A stretch of 64,000 nucleotides of DNA from JAICSD01 sp035637115 (lineage in GTDB: Bacteria > Acidobacteriota > Vicinamibacteria > Vicinamibacterales > 2-12-FULL-66-21): positions 1 through 64,000 of the forward strand of contig DASPXV010000114.1 in NCBI GenBank assembly GCA_035637115.1, in the 5' to 3' direction. Positions 48,943-60,806 of the stretch are shown piece after piece. Both the position numbers and the translations under genes were made by a program. Below the pieces are notes generated by a model. It saw only the letters and a list, made by a program, of their open reading frames with translations, searched no databases and was not told where the DNA came from. Within the stretch, counting starts at the first letter, position 1. Each line of letters opens with the position of its first letter.

Positions 48943-51678
48943 ATGAGTGTGCTCAAACGGAGTCTCGTGCTGGCAGCCGTGCTGTGCGCCGGCCTGACGG
49001 CCCGCGTGCTGGCCGCTGACACCGGCTCGGTGTCCGGTGCGGTGTTCGACGATAAAGGCGCGCCGGTCGCTGACGCGGTCGTGAAGATCTCGGGCGACGT
49101 GATGCCGGCCGGCCGTACGGTCAAGACGGACGCAAATGGGATGTACCGCTTTCCGCTGCTGATACCGGGCAATTACACGGTGGAAAGCGACAAGCCGGGC
49201 GTCGGCAAGTCCTCTCGCGCGGTCGTCGTCGAAATCGACAAGGACACGCAGATCGACCTCGTGCTGGGTCTCGCGGTCCGCGAAGAACTCACCGTCAGTG
49301 CGGCGACGCCCGCGATCGACCTGAAGTCCACCGAGGTGAACTTCAACTACAACGCGGAACAGATCCAGAACCTGCCGCTGCAGCGCAGCTACTCGGGCCT
49401 GTTTCAGTTGATCCCCGGCGTGGCCGAGAACAACAGCTTCGCCCCGAACGGTGGCGGCAGCCGGCAGGACAACAAGTACCTGATGGATGGCGTCGACATC
49501 ACGAACCCCGGATTCGGGTACCTGAGCACTGAGGTCAACGATCTCGACATCGCCGAGTTCAACGTGAAGCGCGGCGCGATTACCGCCGAATTCGGGCGTG
49601 CCGTCGGATTCGTGACCAACGCGGTCAGCAAGTCGGGCACGAACCAGGTGCGCGGGTCGAGCCGTTTCGAGATGCGGCCGCGCGAGTTCGTCAACAGAAC
49701 CCGCACCGGCATCAAGAGTACGACGGACAGGTACGTCGGCGCCTTCAGTCTCGGCGGCCCCATCGTGCAAAACCACGCGTTCTGGTACGCGTCGGGAATG
49801 TTCGTGAACCAGAAGACGACGGAGCGGACGAACTTACTCGGCCCGGTCCCAGACCAGAAGGAGCGCCAGAAGGAAATCTTCGGAAAGGTTACGCTGCAGC
49901 CGAACAATAAGATGTTCGTGAACGGAAGCTACCGCTACCGGCCGAACAGCTGCACGCTCTGCGGCGTTGGCAATAACGATACGCCTGAAACGGCCACCGA
50001 TACCGACGGGGACTCGAAGGTCGCGACTGTTGTCTGGAACTGGTTCCCCGGATCCAGCAGCGTCCTGGACGTGAAGTACCTCCACATGGAGGAGAATTCC
50101 GATACCCTTGCGCGCACTGACCTCGGATTCAAGCCGACATTCAACGTGAATAACCTGCCAGCGATGGGGTTCTTCGCCGACACGAGCGGCGCGATCCGGG
50201 TCAATCGGGGAGGCGCGTCCATCAAGGACAACATTCAGGATTACAAGCGCGACGAGATTCGCGGCACGTACACGCGATTCCTGCAGCTGGGGCGATCGTC
50301 CCACCAGGTGAAGACGGGCTTCGGATACGAGATCGGCGAGGAGAACCTGACGCGCCGGGCGAACGGTTGGGGAACGGTCAGTGTTGTCCAGGCGGGCACG
50401 CAGGTGCAGGCGTCGTATTATCCGACGCAGCCGTCGCAGATCTCGCCGGGCAAGACCTACAGCCTGTTCGTGCAGGACGACATCACGATCAGCAGCCGTC
50501 TCGTCCTGAACGCAGGCGTCCTCCTCAACCGCGACGAGTTCGCCCAGAAGCTCGCCAACACGAACACGTTTCTCGCGTTTCCGTTCGGCGATGAAGTGCA
50601 GCCGCGGGTCGGCGTCAATTACAACCTTCGCAAGTCGGCGGGCGACAAGGTCTATGGCAATTACGGGCGTTATTACGCGATGGACCAGAAGAGCAGCGCG
50701 CGCTCGCTCGCGCCGCAGCGTCTCTTCCTCAACAACGCGTTGTTCGATCGCACCACCGGCGCGCTGATTTCCGACGCTCCGGCCGCCAACACCACCGGAA
50801 AAACGATCGACAAGGGCATCAAACCCACATACATGGACGAAGTGCTCGTCGGCTACGCGGTGCCAATTTCGGCGACGCTGTCGCTCGACATGTTCTTCGA
50901 TTACAGGAACTCGCAAAACTTCATCGAAGACGTCCCCGCGTCTCTGCCCGCGTCCGGCCCGTTCCACGCCGCGCAGCTGCCGGGTGCGAAGCGCAAGTAC
51001 AAGGCGTTTACGCTCGAAGCGAACCGTCGGCTGGCGAACCGCTGGAGCATGACCACCAGCTATGCGTGGAGCCGGCTCGAGGGAAACTTCGATCTGGATT
51101 ACTCCGGCGGCGCGGTCTTCAACACGTCATCGGCGCTCCAGGACGGCCCGGGAGAATTCGTCGAGGACGACTTCCGATACGGTCCGCTCGGGCAGGATCG
51201 CACGCATGTGTTCAAGACGTTCGTTTCGTACGTTCCGATCACGAACGTGACACTTGGCGGATACGTGCGCGCGCAGAGTGGAACGCCGTGGGCGGCCAGA
51301 GGCGTCGACTGGGACAACGGCACCACGCGCCGATATCTTGAGCAGGCCGGCTCACACCGCAACCCGGCGTGGACGAACGTGGACCTGCTCGCGGCGTATC
51401 GCGTGCCGTTTCGCGGCAGGGCGGGCGCGAAGCTCGAAGCGCGCACGCTCAACCTGTTCAACACGCAGACGGCGCTCTCGGTCGATCAGCTGAAATACCT
51501 CGATGGGCGCGTCCGCCCGTCGGTGGCGTCTTTCGCGACTTGCGGGACCGACTACGCCTGTGCGACGCGACTCTTCTCGGCCGCACAGACGACGAGCATC
51601 CCGAACGCGAACTTCGGAAAACCGACCAGCTACGCCTCACCGCGCCGGCTCTTTCTGTCGGTGATCGTGGACTTCTAG
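48943..51678 (+). CDS. TonB-dependent receptor with N-terminal regulatory-like domain (Oar type)
   Basis: 911 aa. Signal peptide MSVLKRSLVLAAVLCAGLTA; CarbopepD_reg-like domain (about 27-110: GSVSGAVFDDKGAPVADAV); plug (about 115-230: QNLPLQRSYSGLFQLIPGVA, GGGSRQDNKYLMDGVDITNP); then a large beta-barrel ending LFLSVIVDF with a C-terminal aromatic. The ribosome-binding site GGAGGAG precedes ATG 48943. Such acidobacterial receptors take up large molecules or adhere; ligand unknown. Confidence 0.93.
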   Translation: MSVLKRSLVLAAVLCAGLTARVLAADTGSVSGAVFDDKGAPVADAVVKISGDVMPAGRTVKTDANGMYRFPLLIPGNYTVESDKPGVGKSSRAVVVEIDKDTQIDLVLGLAVREELTVSAATPAIDLKSTEVNFNYNAEQIQNLPLQRSYSGLFQLIPGVAENNSFAPNGGGSRQDNKYLMDGVDITNPGFGYLSTEVNDLDIAEFNVKRGAITAEFGRAVGFVTNAVSKSGTNQVRGSSRFEMRPREFVNRTRTGIKSTTDRYVGAFSLGGPIVQNHAFWYASGMFVNQKTTERTNLLGPVPDQKERQKEIFGKVTLQPNNKMFVNGSYRYRPNSCTLCGVGNNDTPETATDTDGDSKVATVVWNWFPGSSSVLDVKYLHMEENSDTLARTDLGFKPTFNVNNLPAMGFFADTSGAIRVNRGGASIKDNIQDYKRDEIRGTYTRFLQLGRSSHQVKTGFGYEIGEENLTRRANGWGTVSVVQAGTQVQASYYPTQPSQISPGKTYSLFVQDDITISSRLVLNAGVLLNRDEFAQKLANTNTFLAFPFGDEVQPRVGVNYNLRKSAGDKVYGNYGRYYAMDQKSSARSLAPQRLFLNNALFDRTTGALISDAPAANTTGKTIDKGIKPTYMDEVLVGYAVPISATLSLDMFFDYRNSQNFIEDVPASLPASGPFHAAQLPGAKRKYKAFTLEANRRLANRWSMTTSYAWSRLEGNFDLDYSGGAVFNTSSALQDGPGEFVEDDFRYGPLGQDRTHVFKTFVSYVPITNVTLGGYVRAQSGTPWAARGVDWDNGTTRRYLEQAGSHRNPAWTNVDLLAAYRVPFRGRAGAKLEARTLNLFNTQTALSVDQLKYLDGRVRPSVASFATCGTDYACATRLFSAAQTTSIPNANFGKPTSYASPRRLFLSVIVDF

Positions 51679-51741
51679 AACGCTCGCACTTCGGTCGAGC
51701 GTTGGCGGCCCGGCGGAATCACCGCCGGGCCGTTTTTATTT
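51679..51741 (+). terminator. Double hairpin terminator after the TonB receptor
   Basis: AACGCTCG...CGAGCGTT (51679-51703) is followed by CGGCCCGGCGG-AATCA-CCGCCGGGCCG (51706-51732) and TTTTTATTT. The second hairpin with its T run is a strong intrinsic terminator on the plus strand. Its T run overlaps the stop of the convergent gene. Confidence 0.9.
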
Positions 51742-53844
51742 CAGCGCTTTGAGAAACTGTTGCGCGCGATCGTCCCCGGGCTTCAGTCGAAGCGCTTCCT
51801 GCGCGTGCACCCGGGCATCGGCCTTCCTCCCGGTCTCGGCATAAACAACCGCGAGGTTCAACTGCGCTGCGGCATCGTTCGGATCGAGCACGACGGCCTG
51901 CTCGAAGTGCACGATCGCCTCGGGATAGCGTCCCATCAGCGCGAGCGCGAGCCCGAGATCCTGCCGCGGCTTCGACGCGCGCGGATTGGCGTTGACGGCC
52001 TGGGCGAAGAAGGCTCCTGCGAGCGACAGCGATTCGAGCTCCAGCGCGAGCTGGCCGAGCACGTCCCAGCTTTGCGCATCCGCCGGATCTCCGGGCCTCA
52101 CCGATTGCAGCACACGCAGGGCGCCCGCCTTGTCGCCCACCGCCGCGCGCGCGCGCGCGAGATCGAAACCCGCCAGGTCTACGCGTACGCCGGCCCGCAA
52201 TGCGTTCTCCAGGTGCGGAATGGCTTCCTTCGGTTTCCGCGCATCGACCAGCGCCTGTCCGAGCGCGTAGTCCACTTCAGGCTGCCGCGGATCGATTTGC
52301 AGCGAGCGCTCCAGGTGAGAGACAGCGAGGTCGGGCCGGCTATGTACGATCAGCAGGCGTCCCATGCGAAAGTGGACCAGCCCTGGCTGGGCGTGAATCG
52401 CTTCGGCTCGTCTTCCCCAGTCCTCCGCTTCGTCAATCCGATCCCGCGCAATCAAGGCTTCCGCCATCCGCGTGCGTTCCTCTGCTCTTCCGTCGTCCAC
52501 AGCCGTCGGCCGGTTTGCGAGAAAGGTGAGCGCGAGAATCGCCGCAGTTGCCGCTGCCGCCTCCAGGATGCTCCTGCGGCCGGCAGCCGCGCTGCGCACC
52601 CGGTCGATGATCCAGTCGGCCGCGTACCCGGATCCGATGCACAGGGGAACGAGCAACGGAAGCCGGTATCGTTCGACAGCGAAGAAGACCGCCACAGACA
52701 GCGCATAGACGGGCACGAACGACAGCCAGATCAGGTATTCGGTGCGGCGATGCCGACTGATCCCGAGCGTTAGACCGACAACACCGGCGGGAATGAGAAA
52801 CCAGGGCCCGACGAACAGGAACGGCAGCAGCGTCGCGGCGTCATGAACGTAGAACGGATAGCTGTAGTTCAACGAGATGTAGGCGGCGCCGAACACGTAC
52901 GACAGCTTTCGCGCGAACAGCCGCAGCGCATCAGACGGATGCAGTCTTATCCAGGACCATCCCAGACCGTAGAAATACGAGGAAACCTCCCTGTCGTCCA
53001 GCTTCCGGCCCACCACGGCCTCAGCGACTCGCCGCGCGTCCTTCTGCTGTCCCTCGATGTTGGGAGTAATGCCAGGCACCTGGTGATACGTGCCGTCCGC
53101 TTCCGCGTTGTTTCCGATATAGAAGTTGAGACCGCCGTGGGACGAGAGAGGCGACCAGTCTCCCGCGACCGCATAGTTGCGGGTGGCGACCGGCGACAAC
53201 GCGATCGCAAGGCCTGCGGCGATCCACATCGCCGGTCTGTACCGCCTGCTGACGGCGAGCAACCCGACAATCGCGATCGCTGGAAACAACGCGTTGGGTC
53301 GATTGAGACTCTGGACACCGAAGGCGATACCGGCGGCAAGGTACCAGTACGCTCCGCTCCAAGCCCTCTGAGCCGTCGCCCCTCCGTTGAACGCGAATGC
53401 GAGCGACGCGAGCGCTGCCGACGTCAGGAAGGGATCGAGCGACGCTTGCAGCAACAGGACTTCATGAAATGTGAACAATCCGGTCAGCGCGGCAACCATG
53501 GCGGCGATCCAGGCCGCGCGCGCGCCGAACCACGCCCGCGCCGCGGCGAAGATGCAGGCGATCGCAGCCGTTCCGAGCACGACTTGGATCACCCGCGCCG
53601 CGATGAAGGATTTCAACGCGGCGAGCACGGCAGCGAGGAAGTAGATGTAGAGCGGCGAGACGAAGTAGAGTCCCGGGCCCAGTGAGACGTTTCCCGCGAC
53701 AACCTGCGAAGCCAGTTGAGTGTAGACAGTCGTGTCGAGGCCGGCGTTGGCCTGGAGCAGCGGGTGATCGCGAAGCTGCAGCACGACCACCAGCTTCGCC
53801 GCGAAGACGGCTGCCAGGAAGATCTCGAAAGGACGGCCCTTCAC
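51736..53844 (-). CDS. Membrane glycosyltransferase (GT-C, ArnT-like) with TPR domain
   Basis: 702 aa. About ten membrane helices in residues 1-460: FEIFLAAVFAAKLVVVL, LYFVSPLYIYFLAAVLAAL, IACIFAAARAWFGARA, VIVDR-type segments. The first periplasmic loop has an acidic catalytic candidate (AGLDTTVYTQLA). The C-terminus (about 490-702) is six to seven TPRs: HLERSLQIDPRQPEVDYALG, ALRAGVRVDLAGF, HFEQAVVLDPNDAAAQLNL. The pattern fits the O-mannosyl/ArnT-type polyprenyl-linked sugar transferases fused to TPR. Confidence 0.88.
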   Translation of the reverse strand: MKGRPFEIFLAAVFAAKLVVVLQLRDHPLLQANAGLDTTVYTQLASQVVAGNVSLGPGLYFVSPLYIYFLAAVLAALKSFIAARVIQVVLGTAAIACIFAAARAWFGARAAWIAAMVAALTGLFTFHEVLLLQASLDPFLTSAALASLAFAFNGGATAQRAWSGAYWYLAAGIAFGVQSLNRPNALFPAIAIVGLLAVSRRYRPAMWIAAGLAIALSPVATRNYAVAGDWSPLSSHGGLNFYIGNNAEADGTYHQVPGITPNIEGQQKDARRVAEAVVGRKLDDREVSSYFYGLGWSWIRLHPSDALRLFARKLSYVFGAAYISLNYSYPFYVHDAATLLPFLFVGPWFLIPAGVVGLTLGISRHRRTEYLIWLSFVPVYALSVAVFFAVERYRLPLLVPLCIGSGYAADWIIDRVRSAAAGRRSILEAAAATAAILALTFLANRPTAVDDGRAEERTRMAEALIARDRIDEAEDWGRRAEAIHAQPGLVHFRMGRLLIVHSRPDLAVSHLERSLQIDPRQPEVDYALGQALVDARKPKEAIPHLENALRAGVRVDLAGFDLARARAAVGDKAGALRVLQSVRPGDPADAQSWDVLGQLALELESLSLAGAFFAQAVNANPRASKPRQDLGLALALMGRYPEAIVHFEQAVVLDPNDAAAQLNLAVVYAETGRKADARVHAQEALRLKPGDDRAQQFLKALK

Positions 53845-53866
53845 GCCGGGTCCGGAAGGTACCGGA

Positions 53867-55339
53867 TTATCGCGACCCTGTTGGGGTCGGCTTCCGAACC
53901 AGCTGCGCGATCCCCGGCTCCGCCATCAGCCTCTCGATCGCATCCATCTCGATCGGCGCCAGCGCCGACATGTTCTCGTACCCGGTCGGCGTGATGACGA
54001 GCATGTCCTCGAGTCGGATGTAGACGCGGTCCTCGGGGATCGTGAGCGCCGGCTCGATGGTGAACACCATGCCCGGCTCGTAGACCGAGAAGTTCTTCGA
54101 AACGTCGTGCACTTCCATGCCCACCATGTGCCCGAGGGTGGCGCCCGGGCGCGGCGATTCGAGCCGCGTGCGATAGCTGTCGACGAACCGCGTCGCCGCG
54201 TCCTTGTACTTCGGGTTCCGGAACGTGTACGACGCCATCACGGCGTCCATCTTCTTGACGACGTCCTTCAGGATCTCGCTCGTCGGCCCGGGCCGAATCG
54301 ACGTCATGATCGCCTGGTAGAGTTTCACGTAGATTCCGTACAGCTCACGCTGGTCGGCGGTGAACTTGCCGCCCGCGGGGAACATTCGCGTCACGTCGGA
54401 CGTGTAGTAGTGGTAATCCGGTGCGTAGTCGAACAGCACCAGGTCCCCCGCCTTCAGCTGCGTCTGCGCGGCGTGGTAGTGCGGCCACGCGGCGTTCTTC
54501 CCCGCCGCGACGAGGCCGAAATACGCGGGACCCTGCGCGTTGTGCTGCTTGAAGATGTAGTCGCCGATCGCTTCGATCTCGTACTCGTACATCCCCGGCT
54601 CGGCGGAGCGCATCGCTTCCATCATCGCGAGCGCCGCGATGTGCGATGATTCGCGCAGCAGCGCGATCTCGCGCGGGCTCTTCACCATCCGCATCTCGTC
54701 GAGCACGTCGTCCAGGTTCTCGAATTTTGCGCCGGGAGCCTTTTCGGCGAGCCGTGCCTTGAAGTACGCCTCGCGCGATCCCTGCAGGTCCCACGGATCC
54801 GCTTCGCGGGCGCGTGCGTGCGCGTTCGCCCGGTCGGGTGTCCCCATAAGGACCGTCTCGCCGCGCACCGGCGTATAAACCGTTAGACCCGCGAGACTGG
54901 GCACCAGCTTGTCGAATTCGTCGCGCAGCAGTACATGCTCGATGCCGGTCAGCTGCTCCGCCGCCGTGCCCGCCGCGAGCAGCGGCCCTTCCGAGCGTTC
55001 CATCGCCGCATTCGTCGGCAGCAGGTAGAGCGTCGTGCTCTTGGCCTTGCCGTCGAGCACGACGATGGCGCGGGGCGTGTCGACGCCGGTGAGGTAATAG
55101 AACTGGTTCGACTGCCGGAACTTTTCGTACGACGAGGTTTCCGTCGCGCCCTGAAGGACGGCGACTCCGTCACCGATTTTCTCGAACAGCTTCGCGCGAC
55201 GCGCTGCGAACTCTTCCTTCGGAAGAGCCGTTGAAAAGAGTGGCGGCCCTTCGAGGGGCCTCAGGGCAGGTTGCGCGGAGACGGTCACGAGCAGGGCAAC
55301 GAGGGCTGCCGACGTCAGCACGGGAAGATGACGCTTCAT
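53867..55339 (-). CDS. Exported Xaa-Pro aminopeptidase (M24B)
   Basis: 490 aa with signal peptide (VLTSAALVALLVTVSAQPA). Aminopeptidase P N-domain: FAARRAKLFEKIGDGVAVLQ with YLTGVDTPRAIVVL. Catalytic pita-bread domain metal ligands: Asp in DYAPDYHYYTSDVTRMF, His in LGHMVGMEVHD, Glu in FTIEPALTIPE and Glu in RLEDMLVIT. It removes N-terminal residues before proline. It is divergent from the S9 oligopeptidase gene by 14 bp, so the two may share control in peptide degradation. Confidence 0.93.
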   Translation of the reverse strand: MKRHLPVLTSAALVALLVTVSAQPALRPLEGPPLFSTALPKEEFAARRAKLFEKIGDGVAVLQGATETSSYEKFRQSNQFYYLTGVDTPRAIVVLDGKAKSTTLYLLPTNAAMERSEGPLLAAGTAAEQLTGIEHVLLRDEFDKLVPSLAGLTVYTPVRGETVLMGTPDRANAHARAREADPWDLQGSREAYFKARLAEKAPGAKFENLDDVLDEMRMVKSPREIALLRESSHIAALAMMEAMRSAEPGMYEYEIEAIGDYIFKQHNAQGPAYFGLVAAGKNAAWPHYHAAQTQLKAGDLVLFDYAPDYHYYTSDVTRMFPAGGKFTADQRELYGIYVKLYQAIMTSIRPGPTSEILKDVVKKMDAVMASYTFRNPKYKDAATRFVDSYRTRLESPRPGATLGHMVGMEVHDVSKNFSVYEPGMVFTIEPALTIPEDRVYIRLEDMLVITPTGYENMSALAPIEMDAIERLMAEPGIAQLVRKPTPTGSR

Positions 55340-55353
55340 GACCTGCGATTATA

Positions 55354-57468
<2,115 letters not shown>

Positions 57469-57480
<12 letters not shown>

Positions 57481-58216
57481 CGCGGCAGCGAATTCCTTCG
57501 CCGTGAGGAATCGATCAGCCGGGTCCGGCGACAACGACTTGAGGATCGCAAGGGCGGACGACTCGGGCAGCGTCGGCTGACCGTCGAGCGGATTCGCCGG
57601 ATGTCCCTTCAGCATCGCGCCGAGCAATGCCGGCATCGTGCCCCGTCGTACGGAAGGGCGCCGGTCGCCATTTCGTATGCGAGCACTCCCATCGTGAAGA
57701 CGTCGGAGCGAACATCGGCGTTCTGTCCAGTCAGCAACTCGGGTGCGACGTAGTGCAATTCGACGTCCGAGAGCGCCGATCCCCGCAGCGTCGCGTCGCC
57801 GAGCGTGGCCAGGAGATCCGCCGCCTGCCAGATGCCCGCGGTCGAAATGCGCAACCGCTCGCCGTCGTCATCGGGATCGGACGACACGCGAATGATGTCC
57901 GGGCTCACACCGCAAAGGAGTTCCCCCTTGCGATGCAGCACGCGTGCGGCCTCCGACAGCTGGACGAGGAGCGGTTTCAAGCGCGGCCACGCCATCGCGC
58001 CCTCCTTCTTCAGGACGTCGCGGAGGGTGAGCCCCTCGATGAAGTCGGCGACGAGGTACACGAGATCCCCTTCCTCGCCGTAGTCGCGAACCTGGATGAT
58101 CGATGAATGCGCGACCTGCAGCGTGCGTGCCTCACGCAGAAACCTTGCGCGGACGGCGTCCCAGTTGCGTTCCGCGCTCCGTCGCAGCAGCCGGATGGCA
58201 ACCGGCTTAAGATGCG
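57469..58216 (-). pseudogene. Decayed Ser/Thr protein kinase (no N-lobe start, frameshift)
   Basis: Kinase-like sequence on the minus strand: THLKPVAIRLLRRSAERNWD (Arg for the VAIK Lys), VRARFLREARTLQVAHSSII, VADFIEGLTLRDVLKKEG, SPDIIRVSS (no HRD motif), HYVAPELLTGQNADVRSDVF and GVLAYEMATGALPYDG. No glycine-rich loop precedes it; a plus-strand sugar kinase gene begins at the breakpoint. After GALPYDGAR the frame is lost at about 57632-57645; the +1 frame goes on with MPALLGAMLKGHPANPLDG to TAG at 57469-57471. A pseudokinase is the other reading. Confidence 0.75.
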
Positions 58217-58219
58217 TCG

Positions 58220-59671
58220 ATGGCGCGAGTGCTCGCGATCGACATCGGCACCTCTTCGATCCGCGCGGCGGTCTACGGTCCGCGCCTTCGACCAGTGCGG
58301 ACGGGAACGCAGGTGCGGTATCGCTGGCGGGTCGGCAGCGATGGCAGCGTCGAAGCGGCGCCGGCGACAATCGAGAGAGCTGTCACGCTGGCGATCGACG
58401 GCGCGCTCGAGGGTCTGCGCTCCCCGATCGACGCCGTCGCGATCGCCGCGTTCTGGCACAGCCTGCTCGGCGTCGACGCGAACGGACGCGCGCTGACCGC
58501 TGTCGTCCCGTGGTCCGACACGCGCAGCGCTTCGCAAGCGCTCGCGTTGCGCGCGCAGGTGGATGAACGCGCAGTGCACGCGCGCACCGGCTGCCGTATT
58601 CACCCGACTTACTGGCCCGCGCGGTTGCGCTGGTTCGCGGAACGCGAGACGAAGACGTTCCGCCGCGTGCGGCGCTGGATGTCGTTGCCCGCGTATCTCG
58701 AGGGACGCTGGCTTGGACGCCCTGCCGAAAGCCGATCGCAGGCCTCAGCCACGGGACTCTTCCTGCACGATCGCTCGGCATGGGATACCGACCTCTGTTC
58801 CGCGTCCGGCATCGCGCCCGATCAACTCGGACCCATCGTCGATCTGGACGACGACTCGGCGCAGCTGTCGTCGTTACTCGCGCGCCGATGGCCGCAGCTC
58901 GCCGACGCGCGGTGGATTCCGGCGGCGGGTGACGGCGCGATGAATAACATCGGCGCCGGCTGCACCTCCGCCGGCCATGCGGCGCTGATGATTGGCACCT
59001 CCGGCGCGCTGCGCGAGCTCTGGACGACGACGGCGATACCGGATGTTCCGTCTGGTCTCTGGCGTTACTGGCTCGATCGTCACCGGGTCGTCGTCGGCGG
59101 CGCCCTCAGCAACGGCGGCAACTTTGTCGCTTGGATGCAGCAGACACTCGGCCTCGATGGGTCGCGGAAGGATGCCGCACGGACAGAGCGCGCGATCGCG
59201 CGCGTTGCGCCCGACTCACACGGACTGACGGTCCTCCCGTTTCTCGCGGGCGAGCGCAGCCCGGATTATCCGCCCGACGCCTTCGCGACGATTGCCGGCC
59301 TACGCCTCTCGACGACGCGCGAGGATATCTTCCGCGCCGGACTCGAGGGCATCGCGTACCGATTCCTCGAAGTACTCGAAGACCTGGTATCCGTCGCGCC
59401 GGTAAAGCGTTTGATCGCAACCGGCACCGCGCTGACGGCTTCTCGCGTGTGGCCGCAGATCCTCGCCGATGCGCTCGGGTGTAACCTCGCAGTCCCGAGA
59501 GAGGCGGAACTCACGAGTCGAGGCGCCGCGGCGATCGGTTTCGAGATGCTCGGCGTTCCGGTGGAGGCCGCGATGCCAATCGCACGCGTCTTCCATCCGG
59601 ATCAGCGAGCGCACGCGACGTACCGGATCGCTGCCGAACGGCAGCGCCGGCTGCTGCGCGCGCTGTGCTAA
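58220..59671 (+). CDS. FGGY-family carbohydrate kinase (gluconokinase-like)
   Basis: 483 aa, starting MARVLAIDIGTSSIRAAVYG, the FGGY N-terminal phosphate motif. WSDTRSASQALAL, MSLPAYLEGRWLG and the C-terminal ATP region MIGTSGALRELWTT and VLPFLAGERSPDYPPDAFAT follow. Best fit is gluconokinase (GntK of the FGGY type); a xylulose or other sugar kinase is possible. It lies 15 bp upstream of a PfkB-type kinase, with which it probably forms an operon. Confidence 0.85.
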   Translation: MARVLAIDIGTSSIRAAVYGPRLRPVRTGTQVRYRWRVGSDGSVEAAPATIERAVTLAIDGALEGLRSPIDAVAIAAFWHSLLGVDANGRALTAVVPWSDTRSASQALALRAQVDERAVHARTGCRIHPTYWPARLRWFAERETKTFRRVRRWMSLPAYLEGRWLGRPAESRSQASATGLFLHDRSAWDTDLCSASGIAPDQLGPIVDLDDDSAQLSSLLARRWPQLADARWIPAAGDGAMNNIGAGCTSAGHAALMIGTSGALRELWTTTAIPDVPSGLWRYWLDRHRVVVGGALSNGGNFVAWMQQTLGLDGSRKDAARTERAIARVAPDSHGLTVLPFLAGERSPDYPPDAFATIAGLRLSTTREDIFRAGLEGIAYRFLEVLEDLVSVAPVKRLIATGTALTASRVWPQILADALGCNLAVPREAELTSRGAAAIGFEMLGVPVEAAMPIARVFHPDQRAHATYRIAAERQRRLLRALC

Positions 59672-59686
59672 CGTACCGCTCCGAAA

Positions 59687-60769
59687 ATGGCTAACCCACT
59701 CAACATCCGGGCGGACGGGGATCTCGACTTCCTCTCCCTTGGCGCCCTGATTCATCGCCTCGATCCCGGGGTCGTCCCCTTCCGCAAGGCGAGCACGTGT
59801 TCGGTCCACGTCAGCGGCGGCGAGTTCAACTGCGCCGCGAACCTCGCGGACTGCTTCGGCATGCGAACGGGGATCGCGACGGCGATTGTGGACTATCCGA
59901 TCGGCGAGCTGATCGCGGGACAGGTGCGCGCGATGGGCGTGACGCCGTTCTACAAGCGCTTCGCGCACGATGGCGTGCGCGGCCCGAATATGGCAGCGGT
60001 CTACAGCGATCGCGGATTCGGCGTTCGCGGACCCGTGGTGTTCTACAACCGATCGAATGAAGCGGCCGCCAGCCTCGAGCCGGGCGATTTCGACTGGAAG
60101 ACGATCTTCGGTGGCGGCGTCCGCTGGTTCCACAGCGGAGGCATCTTCGCGTCGCTGTCCGAAACGACCGCGGAGCTGATCGTCGAAGCGATGAAAGCCG
60201 CGAAGGCGCACGGCGCGGTCGTGTCCTTCGATCTGAACTACCGCGAAAAGCTGTGGCGCGCCGCGGGAGGCGCCGATCGCGCGGTCTCCGTTCTGGGTCG
60301 CATCGTCGAACACGTCGACGTCCTCGTCGGAAACGAAGAGGACCTGCAGAAGGGGCTCGGCATTGCCGGCCCTCAGGTGGCCGCAAAGTCGAAACTCGAT
60401 CCGAGCGCCTTCATCGGCATGATGGCACGCCTCGTCGCGCGTTTCCCCGACATGAAGGCGGTCGCCACGACGCTGCGCGAGGTGCACTCGACGAGCCGCC
60501 ACGCATGGGGCGCCGTCGCGTGGATCGGCGGGCAGACATACGTCTCCCCTACGTGCGAGCTCGACATCTACGATCGCGTGGGCGGCGGCGACGGCTTCGC
60601 GTCCGGCTTTTTTTACGGTCTGATGAACGGCGAGTCGCCGGAGCAGGCGGTACGCCTCGGATGGGCGCACGGCGCGCTGCTCACGACCTTTCCCGGCGAT
60701 ACGACGATGGCGACGCTGGAGGATGTAAAGGCGTTCGCCAAGGGAGGATCGGCGCGCATTCAGCGGTAA
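59687..60769 (+). CDS. PfkB-family sugar kinase (2-dehydro-3-deoxygluconokinase-like)
   Basis: 360-aa ribokinase-fold enzyme. SVHVSGGEFNCAANLADCFG is the N-terminal Gly motif region, HGAVVSFDLNYREKLWRAAGG the DLNxR segment found in KDG kinases, and DRVGGGDGFASGFFYGLM the C-terminal PfkB signature (G-G-D for G-A-G-D). It would make KDPG, next to gluconate kinase and with a pectin lyase 33 kb away, fitting sugar-acid use. Confidence 0.85.
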   Translation: MANPLNIRADGDLDFLSLGALIHRLDPGVVPFRKASTCSVHVSGGEFNCAANLADCFGMRTGIATAIVDYPIGELIAGQVRAMGVTPFYKRFAHDGVRGPNMAAVYSDRGFGVRGPVVFYNRSNEAAASLEPGDFDWKTIFGGGVRWFHSGGIFASLSETTAELIVEAMKAAKAHGAVVSFDLNYREKLWRAAGGADRAVSVLGRIVEHVDVLVGNEEDLQKGLGIAGPQVAAKSKLDPSAFIGMMARLVARFPDMKAVATTLREVHSTSRHAWGAVAWIGGQTYVSPTCELDIYDRVGGGDGFASGFFYGLMNGESPEQAVRLGWAHGALLTTFPGDTTMATLEDVKAFAKGGSARIQR

Positions 60770-60770
60770 A

Positions 60771-60798
60771 CAGTAAACAGTAGACAGTAGACAGTAAA
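60771..60798. repeat. Heptamer array (CAGTAAA/CAGTAGA, four units)
   Basis: cagtaaa, cagtaga, cagtaga, cagtaaa: four exact-period heptamers in the 37-bp gap between the convergent sugar kinase and penicillin-binding protein genes. Confidence 0.8.
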
Positions 60799-60806
60799 CG
60801 GTCTCT